A DNA stretch of 64,000 nt, from positions 62,001-126,000 of the forward strand of contig CAVVSR010000019.1 in NCBI GenBank assembly GCA_963750935.1, given 5' to 3'. Positions within the stretch are counted from its first letter, which is position 1. Each line of letters opens with the position of its first letter. Made by a program: the position numbers and the translations under genes. The notes beneath the pieces were generated by a model. It saw only the letters and a program-made list of their open reading frames with translations. It searched no databases and was not told the DNA's origin. Of this stretch, positions 10,577 through 19,601 are shown in pieces. This DNA is from JACCXG01 sp963750935. Its GTDB lineage: Bacteria; Acidobacteriota; Vicinamibacteria; Vicinamibacterales; 2-12-FULL-66-21.

Positions 10577-11844
10577 TTACTTCACGGCCTCGAACTTCCG
10601 CGGATCGATCTTGGTGTTGACCCGGACCCGGTCGAACGTGGTTTCTTCAGTGGTTTCGGTGCCGATCGCGCGGCGCAGCCTGAACGGAAACTTCAGGCCC
10701 TCCACGTCGCGGTAATCGGCGAAGTAGAGGCGATGCTCGACGGGCGTGGCCTGGGCCTTTGTGCGCACGGCCAGCACGTCCTTCGTGTACTTGTCCATCT
10801 CTTCCTTCGGCGCATTCGGCGCCGGAGCGGGCGGGCCGGCCACCACCACGGCACCGGGCGCCACGGTCGCGGGCGGCGGCTGGCCGGGGACGGTGACGAT
10901 CACGTTCGTGGGCGGCGTTGTCCACGTCACCATGATCGGCAGGCGCGTCTTGGCATCGACGAAGTAGCGCAGCGCGAAGTTACCCTCGCCCTTGACGTCG
11001 AGCACGTCGGCCTGCCCTTGCGGCGCCTCGGCCTGCGCGGCCCACGAGAACGTCAGCGGATAAGCGCTCGAGGCGGCGAACACGCCGAGTGCCAGCCGCG
11101 CATAGTCCTGCTTGAGGCTCATGGTTCGCGCGCGGCGCGGGTCCATGGCGGGACCGCGTCCGCCGGGTCCACCGGGTCCGCCCATTCCGGGTGGCATTCC
11201 AGGCATGCCGGCCGGTGGGGTGCCGCGGGCGCCGGCCGGAGGCGCTGCTGCGCCACCGCCTGGCGGCGTCGCTGGTGCAGTTGACGGAGGCGTGGCAGGC
11301 GGTCCCGCAGGCGGCGTGGCGGGAGCGCCGGCCGGCGGTGCCGCGGGCGCGCCACCGGACGGAGCGGGCGCGGCTTCCGCGGGAGGACGCGCGGCCCCAC
11401 CGGGCGCGGCCCCACCGGGCGCTGCTCCACCCTGGGGCGGCATCATCCCCCCGGGGGCATCATGCCCCGTCCCGGCGGCGCCGCGGGCGGCGGGGGAATC
11501 TGGATCAATGCGTCGCCGTTGAACCCGGACGACGTCGGGTCCGCGTCCTCGGCGGGGAACTCGTCGACCCTGACGTACTTGTCGGGCAATTCGAGAAAGA
11601 TCTCGAACTCGATGGGCACCAGGTTATTGCCGCGGATGCGACGAGTCCGGCCGGACGCGATCATGGTCTTGACCGCAGCCAGCTTGTCGGCCCCGAGGGC
11701 CTTCCTGGCCTCGAGCAGCACCTGCTCGGCCTTGGCGACCGAGGCTGGCGTCGGGGCAGGTGCCGGGGTCTGTCCTCGAACGATTCCGGCGCCGCCGGCC
11801 GTTCCAAGCAGGCACGACACGGCGCAGAGGGCGATGAAACGCAT
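10577..11844 (-). CDS. Secreted LolA-like protein with Pro/Ala/Gly-rich insert (frameshift at the C run 11447-11452)
   Basis: Secreted protein of unknown function encoded directly before the Oar-like receptor. It has a signal peptide (ending IVRGQ), an N-terminal part resembling outer-membrane lipoprotein-sorting domains (KTMIASGRTRR then FEIFLELPDKYVRVD), a low-complexity linker of about 110 residues rich in Pro, Ala and Gly, and a C-terminal part with the motif YFADYRDVEGLKFPF. The coding G run at 11447-11452 has six bases; seven would join MMPPGG to MMPPQGG in one frame, so a homopolymer error is likely. The same YRDVxGL motif recurs in the protein ending at 49133. It probably binds a lipid or polypeptide in the periplasm; this is inference. 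Confidence 0.65.
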
Positions 11845-12051
11845 TGGGGTCCTTACGTCTGGGGAGCAAAAACTGACAAATAGACGGATTTGACGCGTCA
11901 ACGGTTGGTTTGTTCCCGAACAGGCTGTGATTGTCGTGCGCGGACCGCACACTGACGAGGCGGGTCCTATCGATATACGACAGGAGAGCGTCGATTTGCT
12001 CCACCGGACGGACGCGCCCGGCCGCGAGCCGGGCAGGATCTCCCGAGTGCT

Positions 12052-13989
12052 CTAGGCTTTACGGGTCGGTTGCGCCCTGACCGCAGCCTGTTCGCCCTCG
12101 GCGGCGAACTCCTCGCCCGGATTGATGAAGCGGTCGGTCTCGAACCGATACTGCTTGTCGTAGAGGACCCGGTAGCGGCCGCCGAGCGCCAGCAGCTCCT
12201 CGTGGGTGCCCCGCTCGACGATCTCGCCGTGCTCGAGCACGAGGATCTGATCGGCGCTGCGGATGGTCGACAGCCGGTGCGCGATGACGAACGTCGTCCG
12301 CCCCTTGCGCAAGGAGCGAAGCCCATCCTGAATCTTGGCTTCGCTCTCGCTGTCGAGCGACGAGGTGGCTTCGTCGAGCACGAGGATCTTGGGGTCGGCG
12401 AGGATCGCGCGGGCGATCGCCACACGCTGGCGCTGCCCGCCTGACAGCTTGACGCCGCGCTCCCCCACCACGGTGTCGTACTTCTTCTCGAATTCCTCGA
12501 TGAACTCGTCGGCGTGCGCGATGCGGCTGACTTCGCGAATCTGCTCGCGGGTCGCCGCCGGACTGCCGTACCGCAGGTTGTCGCCGATCGTGCCGTCGAA
12601 CAGGAAGTTGTCCTGGAGCACCACCCCGAGCTGCGATCGGTAATCGCGCAGCCGGATCGTCGCGAGATCGCGGCCGTCGATCAGCACCCGTCCCGCAAGC
12701 GGACGGTTGAACGCCATGACCAGGCTGATCAGCGTGCTCTTCCCCGAGCCGCTCGATCCGACCAGGGCGGTGGTGGTGCCGGCCTGGGCGCGGAAGCTCA
12801 CGTGCTTCAGCACCGGCACGCCCGGGTTGTACTCGAAGCTCACGTCCTCGAACGTGACCTCGCCGGCGATGGCGCCGAGCGGCGCGCGGTCGCGATCCTC
12901 GGCATCCTCGGTCGGCGTCTGCAGCAGCTCACGAATGCGATCGAGGCCGGCGAACGCCTCGCTGATCTGCGTGCCGATCGACGCAATCTGCACGACCGGC
13001 GCCGCCATCAGGCCGGTGAACAGGATGTAGCTCATGAACTCGCCGGTGGTCATCTCGCGCGACAGCATGGCGCGGCCGCCGACGACGATCATCATCATGC
13101 CGATGATGCCGACCACCACGGTCGAGAACGCGGTGATCGCCGACACGCCGGTGATCGACTTCGCCACGTTCCTGAACAGCCGATGGACGCCGCGCGTGAA
13201 CACCAGCTCCTCGCGCTTCTCGGCGGTGTAGGTCTTGACGATGCGGATGCCGCCGAGCGTTTCGTTGAGGCGCCCCTGCACCTCCGCGTTGATCTTGCTG
13301 CGCTCGCGGAACAGCGGACGCAGCCGCTTGAACGCCAGCGCCATCGCGCCGCCGAACACCGCCAGCGCCACGAGCGTGGCCAGCGTCAGGCTCCAGTTCA
13401 GATAGAAGAGATAGGCGAGCGCGGCGATCGCGGTCACGACGCTGCCGGTGAGCTGCACGAGCCCCGTGCCGACGAGATTCCGGATCCCTTCGGCGTCGTT
13501 CATGATCCGCGACAGCAGCTGACCCGCCTGGGTCGAATCGAAGTAGCGGACCGGCAGGCGCGCGACGTGCTCCTGGACGTGACGCCGCATGTCGGTGATC
13601 GCGCGCTGGGCCGCGACGCCGAGCACCTGCGACAGCGCGAACGACGTGACCGCCTGGACGAAGGTCGCGGCGCCCGCGACCAGCGCGAGCGGCACCAGCA
13701 GCTCCGCACGGCCCTGGCCGGCCACATCGTCGATCAGATATTTGGTGGAGGCTGGCAGGACGAGGCCGACGACGCGATTGACCAGCATCAGCGACAGGCC
13801 GACGCCGATCCGGCCCCGGCGTGCCCAGATGAGCTCGCGCGCTTCCCGCCAGACGGCGGCGGCATCGAGCTTCTTCTTCTTGTCGTCGCCGGGCAGCGCG
13901 CCGACCGCCGCCGCGGCGGCGTCAGACCGGCGTCCCCGCGCGCGCTCGGACTTCGGCAAGCCGAGCCCTCCCCTCAATCCCGTCGCCAT
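12052..13989 (-). CDS. MsbA-type ABC exporter (fused membrane and ATPase domains)
   Basis: Half-size ABC exporter of 645 residues that would act as a homodimer. A Lys-rich N-terminal tail (DDKKKK) precedes six predicted membrane helices (about residues 55-350), then an ATPase domain with Walker A GSSGSGKST, signature LSGGQRQRVAIARA, Walker B ILVLDEAT and the H-loop AHRLSTI. This architecture fits lipid A or phospholipid flippases of the MsbA group and also multidrug exporters. lpx genes lie in the same window but not next to it, so the substrate is not settled. It starts with ATG at 13989 and is separated from its neighbours by about 70 and 200 bases. Confidence 0.9.
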   Translation of the reverse strand: MATGLRGGLGLPKSERARGRRSDAAAAAVGALPGDDKKKKLDAAAVWREARELIWARRGRIGVGLSLMLVNRVVGLVLPASTKYLIDDVAGQGRAELLVPLALVAGAATFVQAVTSFALSQVLGVAAQRAITDMRRHVQEHVARLPVRYFDSTQAGQLLSRIMNDAEGIRNLVGTGLVQLTGSVVTAIAALAYLFYLNWSLTLATLVALAVFGGAMALAFKRLRPLFRERSKINAEVQGRLNETLGGIRIVKTYTAEKREELVFTRGVHRLFRNVAKSITGVSAITAFSTVVVGIIGMMMIVVGGRAMLSREMTTGEFMSYILFTGLMAAPVVQIASIGTQISEAFAGLDRIRELLQTPTEDAEDRDRAPLGAIAGEVTFEDVSFEYNPGVPVLKHVSFRAQAGTTTALVGSSGSGKSTLISLVMAFNRPLAGRVLIDGRDLATIRLRDYRSQLGVVLQDNFLFDGTIGDNLRYGSPAATREQIREVSRIAHADEFIEEFEKKYDTVVGERGVKLSGGQRQRVAIARAILADPKILVLDEATSSLDSESEAKIQDGLRSLRKGRTTFVIAHRLSTIRSADQILVLEHGEIVERGTHEELLALGGRYRVLYDKQYRFETDRFINPGEEFAAEGEQAAVRAQPTRKA

Positions 13990-14056
13990 TCAGCTGTGGT
14001 CCCCCTGACGTAGGACGCGATCGGGCGGAAAAGGACCCGGGCGCCGACGGCGATCG

Positions 14057-16226
14057 CTAGAACACGACCCGCAGTTCGCCGATGACCTGCCGCTTCAGGA
14101 CGTCGCCGAACACGTGCTGCTGGACGTCCTCGTTCGCGAGGTTGATGACCTTCACCGACGTCGTCAGCTGGTCGTTCATCCAACGGACGCCGAATCCGCC
14201 GTTGATGAGCGTGTACGCCTCCGTCGTGCCGTGATAGCGCACGTCGAGCACGTCCTGCCAGAACGCATCCCCCGAGTAGTTGACCGACAGGTTGCCGAGG
14301 AAGCGCTGGAAATTGAGGCTTATGCCGACGTTGACGCGGTGTTCCGGCGGCAGGTTCAGCTCGCTGATGTCGAAGCCGTCCGGCTCGGGCTCCGCCTGCC
14401 ACGAGTAGTTCGCGAAGACGTTGATGTTGCGATGGGCGTTGCTGTCGATGCCGAGCTCGAGGCCGCGCTGCGTCACCTTGCCGAAGTTCAGATAGGTGAA
14501 GCGCGCCGGGAAGCTGGCGCCGGGCACCAGCGCGATGACGGCAGGCGGCAGCGGCCAGCCTGGCGGCGGGTTCGTCGCGGTGTAGCGCGCGCTGGTCACC
14601 TCGGTGAAGAAGATGTCGTTCTTCGACCGGTTGACATAGAACGCCGCCGACAGCGTCGTCCGGTGCCCCGCCGATCCGGTGTAGCCGATCTCGTAGGCGT
14701 CGAGCGACTGCTCCTGCAGATCGGGATTGCCGACCGACGTGATCGGCAGCGGATAGATCCGGCCGGCGAAGGCGGGGCTGAACGCGGCCAGGTTGACCGG
14801 CTCGGCGAGCGTGACGTCGAGGAAGTTGTTGATCACCGACGGCGAACGGTAGGCGCGGTTGTAGGAGAAGCGGATCGCCTGGTCCTCGCGCGGCTTGATC
14901 ATGAACGTGGTGCGCGGCGACAGCACGAAGTCGTCGAGGTAGTCGAAGCGGTCGACGCGCGCGCCAATCACCCAGCGGAACATCGGCGACAGGAAGATCT
15001 CGTCCTGGGCGTAGATGCCGAACTCGGTGCGGTTGTCTCCCTGCGGCGCCAGCGACAGCTCGAACTTGTTGTAGCGGAGATTGCCGCCGTAGCTGAGCAC
15101 GTGACGGGTGGCGACGGTGGAGACGTTGCTCAGTTCGAAGTCGTAGGTGTTGGTCTTGAAGTCGAAGTCGATCGGCACGCCGTTCGGGTCGCGCGTGAGG
15201 GTGTTGGTGGCCTGGCCGTCGAGGATGTTGGTGAAGAAGTTCGCGCGCAGCCCGGCGCGCGTGTAGCTGGCCTTCCCATAGCCCATGCGCGAGCCGTTGT
15301 CGATGTCGAAGGGACCGATGCCGGTGTGCATGATCCCTTCGGTGCCGGCGAAGCCGGCCGACAGCGACAGCTTGCTGCCGTCGTCGTAGTCAGCGTCGAG
15401 CCGGCCATCGATCTTCGGCTGGGTCGTCCCGGTGTTCGAGTAGTTCGGATACGTCGTGCCCGGCGAGCCCGGGATCACGCCGCTCGGGCGCAGCAGGGCG
15501 TCCTGCGAGTAGCCGCCGCCCGAGAGCTTGAACGCCCAGCGATCGTTGATCGCCTGGGCGTGCGTGCCGGCGAAGTAGACGACCGATCCATTGCCGAGCG
15601 AGTCGTCGTCGTCCGACGACCGGTTGATCGTGCCGAGACCGAACGTGACGCTGGTGCCTGCGACCTCACGCGGCGACTTGGTGATGACGTTGATCACGCC
15701 GTTGAACGCGTTCGCCCCCCACACCGCCGAGGCCGGACCGCGGATCACCTCGACCTGCTTGATCTCGTTGAGGTTCACCGGCAGGAAGTCCCACATCACG
15801 AACCCGAAGAAGTCCTGATAGAGGCTCCGTCCGTCGAGCAGCGCGAGCTGGCCGGTGGCGAGGGTGCCGGTCGCGCCGCGCGTCGTGACGTTGATGTCCC
15901 GCGCCGACACCTGCGTGAGGTTCAGCCCCGGCACCGAGCGCAGCAGCTCGGCGAAATTCCGCGTCGGCGCATTCTCGATCGCGTCCGCCGTGATCACGCT
16001 CATCGTCACCGGCGCATTGATCAGTTGCTGCTCGGTCCGGGATCCGCTGACCACCACCGTCTCCTCGGTACTTCGGCGGCTCCTCCGGCTTCTCCGGCTT
16101 CTCCTGTTCAGGCTTCTTTTCCTGCGGCTGGGGCTGCGCGGGCTGCTGGGAGCCTTGCGCCAGGGCTGGTGACGCCACGAGGGCTACCATCAGCATTCCC
16201 AGCGCCAGGGGACGGAGCACAGTCAT
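14057..16226 (-). CDS. TonB-dependent receptor (frameshift near 16067)
   Basis: Outer-membrane receptor of about 722 residues for TonB-driven uptake. A signal peptide ending ALAQ is followed by a Pro/Glu/Lys-rich tail. The plug domain contains the TonB-box-like stretch ETVVVSGSR, then VIRGPASAVWGANAFNGVI, which is the hallmark plug motif. The barrel ends in GELRVVF with a terminal Phe. The break near 16067 is a single extra C after a TAC codon; without it the product reads KYEETVVVSGSR. The start at 16226 follows AGGAG. It resembles siderophore and cobalamin receptors in layout, but the ligand is not evident and no TonB/ExbBD genes are nearby. Confidence 0.85.
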
Positions 16227-16282
16227 AAGCTCTCCTGTGGTGATGCGCCGACATGGAATTCCGTAACTTGCTCAGCCCGAAC

Positions 16283-16312
16283 GATATATCACACCCACCC
16301 CAAACGGTCCAA
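16283..16312 (-). promoter_or_regulatory. Candidate sigma-70 promoter of the TonB receptor
   Basis: On the minus strand TTGGAC (16312-16307) and TATATC (16288-16283) are spaced by 18 bases, 57 bases upstream of the receptor start. The match is moderate; an AT-rich -10 stands out in this GC-rich background. Confidence 0.45.
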
Positions 16313-16383
16313 CGGCAGACCCGGGGGCGGCTCGCGGACGCCGGCGCCGGTTTCATTACACTGTGAGGTTGGGAGACGCGCAC

Positions 16384-17403
16384 GTGTCCGAACCAGAGTG
16401 GGTCTCGTGGCCAGACGACAAACTGCTCGATCTTCGTATCTGCGACCTGCAGCTGACGATCGAGGGGAGCGCGCTGGAGCCTCGCATCGTCGAGCTGAGG
16501 GAAGAGCTGTCGCAGCGGGGGCTCAGCTCGTTCGACCCGCATTTCTGGCTGTCAGCCGAATGGTTCTCCCCTGATGGCGTGCCCGGGGTGGCCATCCCGT
16601 TCTACCTCGCCCATCCGCGCCTCGAGAAGCTGGAGCGCGCGCAGATGCTCGAGGTCGAAGGCGGCACACCCGCCTGGTGCATGAAGATCCTGCGCCATGA
16701 AGCCGGCCACGCGATCGACAACGCGTACCGGCTGCGCATGCGGCTGCGCCGGCAGCGTGTCTTCGGGCCGTCATACATGCAGTACCCGGACTATTACACG
16801 CCCAAGCCCTACAGCAAGAGCTACGTGCTTCACCTCGACAGCTGGTACGCGCAGAGCCATCCCGACGAGGATTTCGCGGAGACATTTGCGGTCTGGCTGA
16901 CGCCGGACGCGGACTGGCGCAGCCGCTACGTGGACTGGCCGGCGCTGAAGAAGCTCGAATACATGAACACGCTGATGACCGAGCTGGGCGGCAAGCCAAT
17001 GCTCGTCCGCAGCCGCCGCAAGGTCGAGCCGATCCAGGCGCTGAAGAAGACCTTGGGCGCCCACTACGCGCGCAAGCGACGGCACTACGGCCTCCTCCAC
17101 CCGCACTTCTACGACCGCGATCTCCGGCGCCTGTTCTCCAACAGCCCCGACTACGCGAAGAACATGAAGGCCGCGCGCTTCATCGCGCGCATCAGGCGCG
17201 ACGTCCGCCGCATGGTCGCCGAGTGGACCGGCGAGTATCAGTACACGATCGATCAGGTGATCGAGGACATGATCAGACGCGCCAACGAGCTCAACCTGCG
17301 GCTACGGGAGCCCGAAGAGCAGGCCAAGCTGGACTTCATCATCCTGCTCACCGTGCAGACGATGAACTACCTGCACAGCGGAAGGCACAGGGTGGCTCTC
17401 TAA
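16384..17403 (+). CDS. Putative zinc-binding metallopeptidase (HEAGH motif)
   Basis: Protein of 339 residues with a gluzincin-like active site: HEAGHAID (about residue 110) supplies two histidines and the catalytic Glu, and FAETFAVW about 60 residues later supplies a third-ligand Glu candidate. The rest is rich in charged and aromatic residues, with no signal peptide or membrane segment, so it is likely cytoplasmic. The GTG at 16384 is preferred over the in-frame GTG at 16363 because GGGAG lies eight bases upstream. It resembles the bacterial putative zinc-binding metallopeptidases sometimes found beside ATP-grasp ligases, but no such partner is here. It is divergent from the TonB receptor. 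Substrate unknown. Confidence 0.7.
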   Translation: MSEPEWVSWPDDKLLDLRICDLQLTIEGSALEPRIVELREELSQRGLSSFDPHFWLSAEWFSPDGVPGVAIPFYLAHPRLEKLERAQMLEVEGGTPAWCMKILRHEAGHAIDNAYRLRMRLRRQRVFGPSYMQYPDYYTPKPYSKSYVLHLDSWYAQSHPDEDFAETFAVWLTPDADWRSRYVDWPALKKLEYMNTLMTELGGKPMLVRSRRKVEPIQALKKTLGAHYARKRRHYGLLHPHFYDRDLRRLFSNSPDYAKNMKAARFIARIRRDVRRMVAEWTGEYQYTIDQVIEDMIRRANELNLRLREPEEQAKLDFIILLTVQTMNYLHSGRHRVAL

Positions 17404-17436
17404 AAGTCAGAAGGTAAAAGTACGGAAGTCAGAAAC
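17404..17436. repeat. Short degenerate array, period 14 (2 x 7)
   Basis: It begins at the first base after the metallopeptidase stop. Two 14-base units, AAAAGTCAGAAGGT and AAAAGTACGGAAGT (10 of 14 identical), are followed by a partial copy. It is unusually A-rich for this genome. The period matches the other arrays in the window. Confidence 0.55.
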
Positions 17437-17499
17437 GATGCCTTACAATGAGGCCTCCCCCAGCGGAACCGTCGTCAGTTGGCATCGTCTACTCGGTTC

Positions 17500-18871
17500 A
17501 TGGACAGACAAATGCGCACGAACATCGGCGTCACATTGGCGACGCTCGTCCTGGTGGCGGTGGCCGGATCGGCCTCGATCCACGGACAGTATGCGTCGCG
17601 GAAACCGGCCGGCAAGGACGTTCCGACCTTTTCGAAGGACGTCGCCCCGATCATCTTCAAGAACTGCGCGGGTTGCCATCGGCCCGGCGAGATCGCGCCG
17701 ATGTCGCTCCTGACCTACGAGGATGCGCGGCCATGGGCCAAGGCGATCCGCGACGAGGTGAGCGCACGCAACATGCCGCCCTGGCACACCGATGCGCCGG
17801 CCGGCACGTTCCACGACGAACGGATCCTGTCGGACGGAGACCGCGCGACGCTGGTGGCGTGGGCCAATGGCGGCGCCCCGCGCGGCGATGCCAAGGACCT
17901 CCCGGCCGCGCCGGCGTTCGTGGACGGCTGGTCCGCCGGCAAGCCGGACGTCGTGCTGGAGATGCCCGAGGCCTTCAAGATTCCGGCTGACGGCATCATC
18001 GAGTACCGAGTGGTTCTACCTGCCGACCAATTTCACCGATCCGAAGTGGATCAAGTCGATCGAGGTGCGGCCGGGCAGCCGGACGGTCGTCCACCACGTC
18101 CTGGTCTATTACCGCGCCAAGCCGGATCGCACGAACAGCCCGGTCCTCCTGCCGAACAAGGCCACGTCGGTGTTCCCCGAGCGCACCGGGATCGTCCGGC
18201 AGCGGCCGCGCCGCTCGGATCTGCGCGATATGCCGCCCCGCCTCGTCGCCACTTACGCGCCCGGCACCAATCCGCAGGTGGCGCCCGAGGGCACGGCGTT
18301 CCGGCTCGAGCCGGGCGGCATCTTCGAGCTGCAGATGCACTACACGACCGACGGCGAGGAAACCTCCGACCGCACCAGGGTCGGCCTGGTGTTCGCCAAG
18401 GAGCCTGAGCCGCGCGAGGTGCGCGCCGGCCAGTTCGTCAACGCGGTCTTCACGCTGCCGGCGGGCGCCGCAGACGTGGCGGTCACGACCGATGTCGAGT
18501 TCGCGCAGGAAGCCACCGTCTGGGGCTTGTTTCCACACACGCACCTGCGCGGCAAGAAGTGGTCGTACGAGCTGGTGCTGCCGAGCGGCGAGAAGAAGAC
18601 GATCCTGTCGGTGCCGCGCTACGACTTCAACTGGCAGACCTACTACGTCTTCAAGCAGCCGCTGCAGGTGCCGAAGGGAGCGAAGATCGTCTCGACGGCC
18701 TGGTACGACAACTCGGCGGCGAACAAGTCGAATCCCGATCCAAAGATCGACGTGAAGTGGGGCGATCAGACCTGGGAGGAGATGCAATACACCGGGGTCC
18801 TGTTCAGCCCCGCGGCGAAGCCGGCAGTGCCCGGTGCCGCGTCCGGTGCCGCGCCAGTGAAGCAGCCATAG
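17500..18871 (+). CDS. c-type cytochrome fused to a copper type II monooxygenase-like domain (frameshift near 18006)
   Basis: Exported redox protein of about 456 residues. After a signal peptide comes a heme c site CAGCH (about residues 56-60), then a region with the features of the copper type II ascorbate-dependent monooxygenase fold. Candidate copper ligands seen in the sequence are the His pair in VVHHVLVYY, His in LQMHY, the His-x-His in FPHTHLRG and Met in WEEMQYTG, matching the ligand order known for peptidylglycine hydroxylating monooxygenase. An extra C after a TAC codon at 18006 breaks the frame; removing it gives IIEYEWFYLPTNF. ATG at 17500 is the likely start, with 17512 and a TTG at 17479 as alternatives. 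Substrate unknown. Confidence 0.75.
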
Positions 18872-18900
18872 GCGGATCCGCTACGCGTGGGAGCCATCAC

Positions 18901-19578
18901 GTGAAGCGCGTCCTGACCGTCGCGCTCGCCGCCCTGCTGCTCGCCGCCGGCCACGCGTCGGTCGACGCCCACGATCCGCCGCGCACCAAGGTGACCTGGA
19001 ACGGCGACATCGCCCGCCTCGTCCATGCCCGCTGCGTGCGCTGTCACGCGCCGGACGGGCGCGGCCCGATGTCGCTCGTGACCTACGACGACGCCCGGCC
19101 GTGGGCGAAAGCGATCCGCGAGGAGGTCATGGCGCGTCGCATGCCGAAGTGGCACGCCGCGCGCGGCTACGGACAGTTCGCGAACGACCCGTCCCTCTCG
19201 GCGTTCGAGATCGCGATGTTCGTGTCCTGGGTGGACGGCGGCTCGCTGCGCGGCCCCGAGCCGCAGAAGATCGATCCGCAGCCGGCCGCCCTCGCGGCGG
19301 TCGTGGCCCGGCAGGTCACCGTGCCCTGCGCGAATCGGCAGCTGCCGGCGGGCCGCTTGCTCGCCATCACTCCGCAACTCGCCGAAGATGCGTCGGCCGG
19401 ATTCGTGGCGCGGCTTCCCGACGGGCGGCGCGAGATCCTGGGCTGGATTCGCAACTTCGAGGCGAAATTCCCCGAGACCTACCGGCTGCGGACACCGCTC
19501 GATCTGCCGGCCGGCAGCCGGCTCGAGGTCGAGGGCGCGGGGCGCTGCTCGGTCACGCTCCACCTCGCGCGCTCGTAA
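18901..19578 (+). CDS. Secreted c-type cytochrome domain protein
   Basis: Exported protein of 225 residues starting with GTG at 18901 after a GGGAG site, with a signal peptide (ending VDAH) and one heme c motif CVRCH (residues 45-49). The segment from PMSLVTYDDARPWAKAI to MPKWH is strikingly similar to the equivalent part of the upstream fusion protein (PMSLLTYEDARPWAKAI to MPPWH), so the two arose by duplication of the cytochrome domain. It lacks the copper domain. It begins 29 bases after the upstream stop and is probably co-transcribed. It may pass electrons to or from the copper protein; that is inference. Confidence 0.75.
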   Translation: MKRVLTVALAALLLAAGHASVDAHDPPRTKVTWNGDIARLVHARCVRCHAPDGRGPMSLVTYDDARPWAKAIREEVMARRMPKWHAARGYGQFANDPSLSAFEIAMFVSWVDGGSLRGPEPQKIDPQPAALAAVVARQVTVPCANRQLPAGRLLAITPQLAEDASAGFVARLPDGRREILGWIRNFEAKFPETYRLRTPLDLPAGSRLEVEGAGRCSVTLHLARS

Positions 19579-19601
19579 GCACGGGCCCCGTTCGCCCGTC
19601 G

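Noticed and set aside
14114..16228. A 704-codon open frame opposite the TonB receptor
   Set aside because: The protein is rich in Arg, Val and Asp with no domain, and lies antisense to a clear receptor; high GC makes such frames common.
17990..18020. Programmed +1 frameshifting at TAC-C
   Set aside because: Re-pairing of a tyrosine tRNA at ACC is not plausible, no stop codon or slippery site is involved, and similar breaks occur in many unrelated genes.
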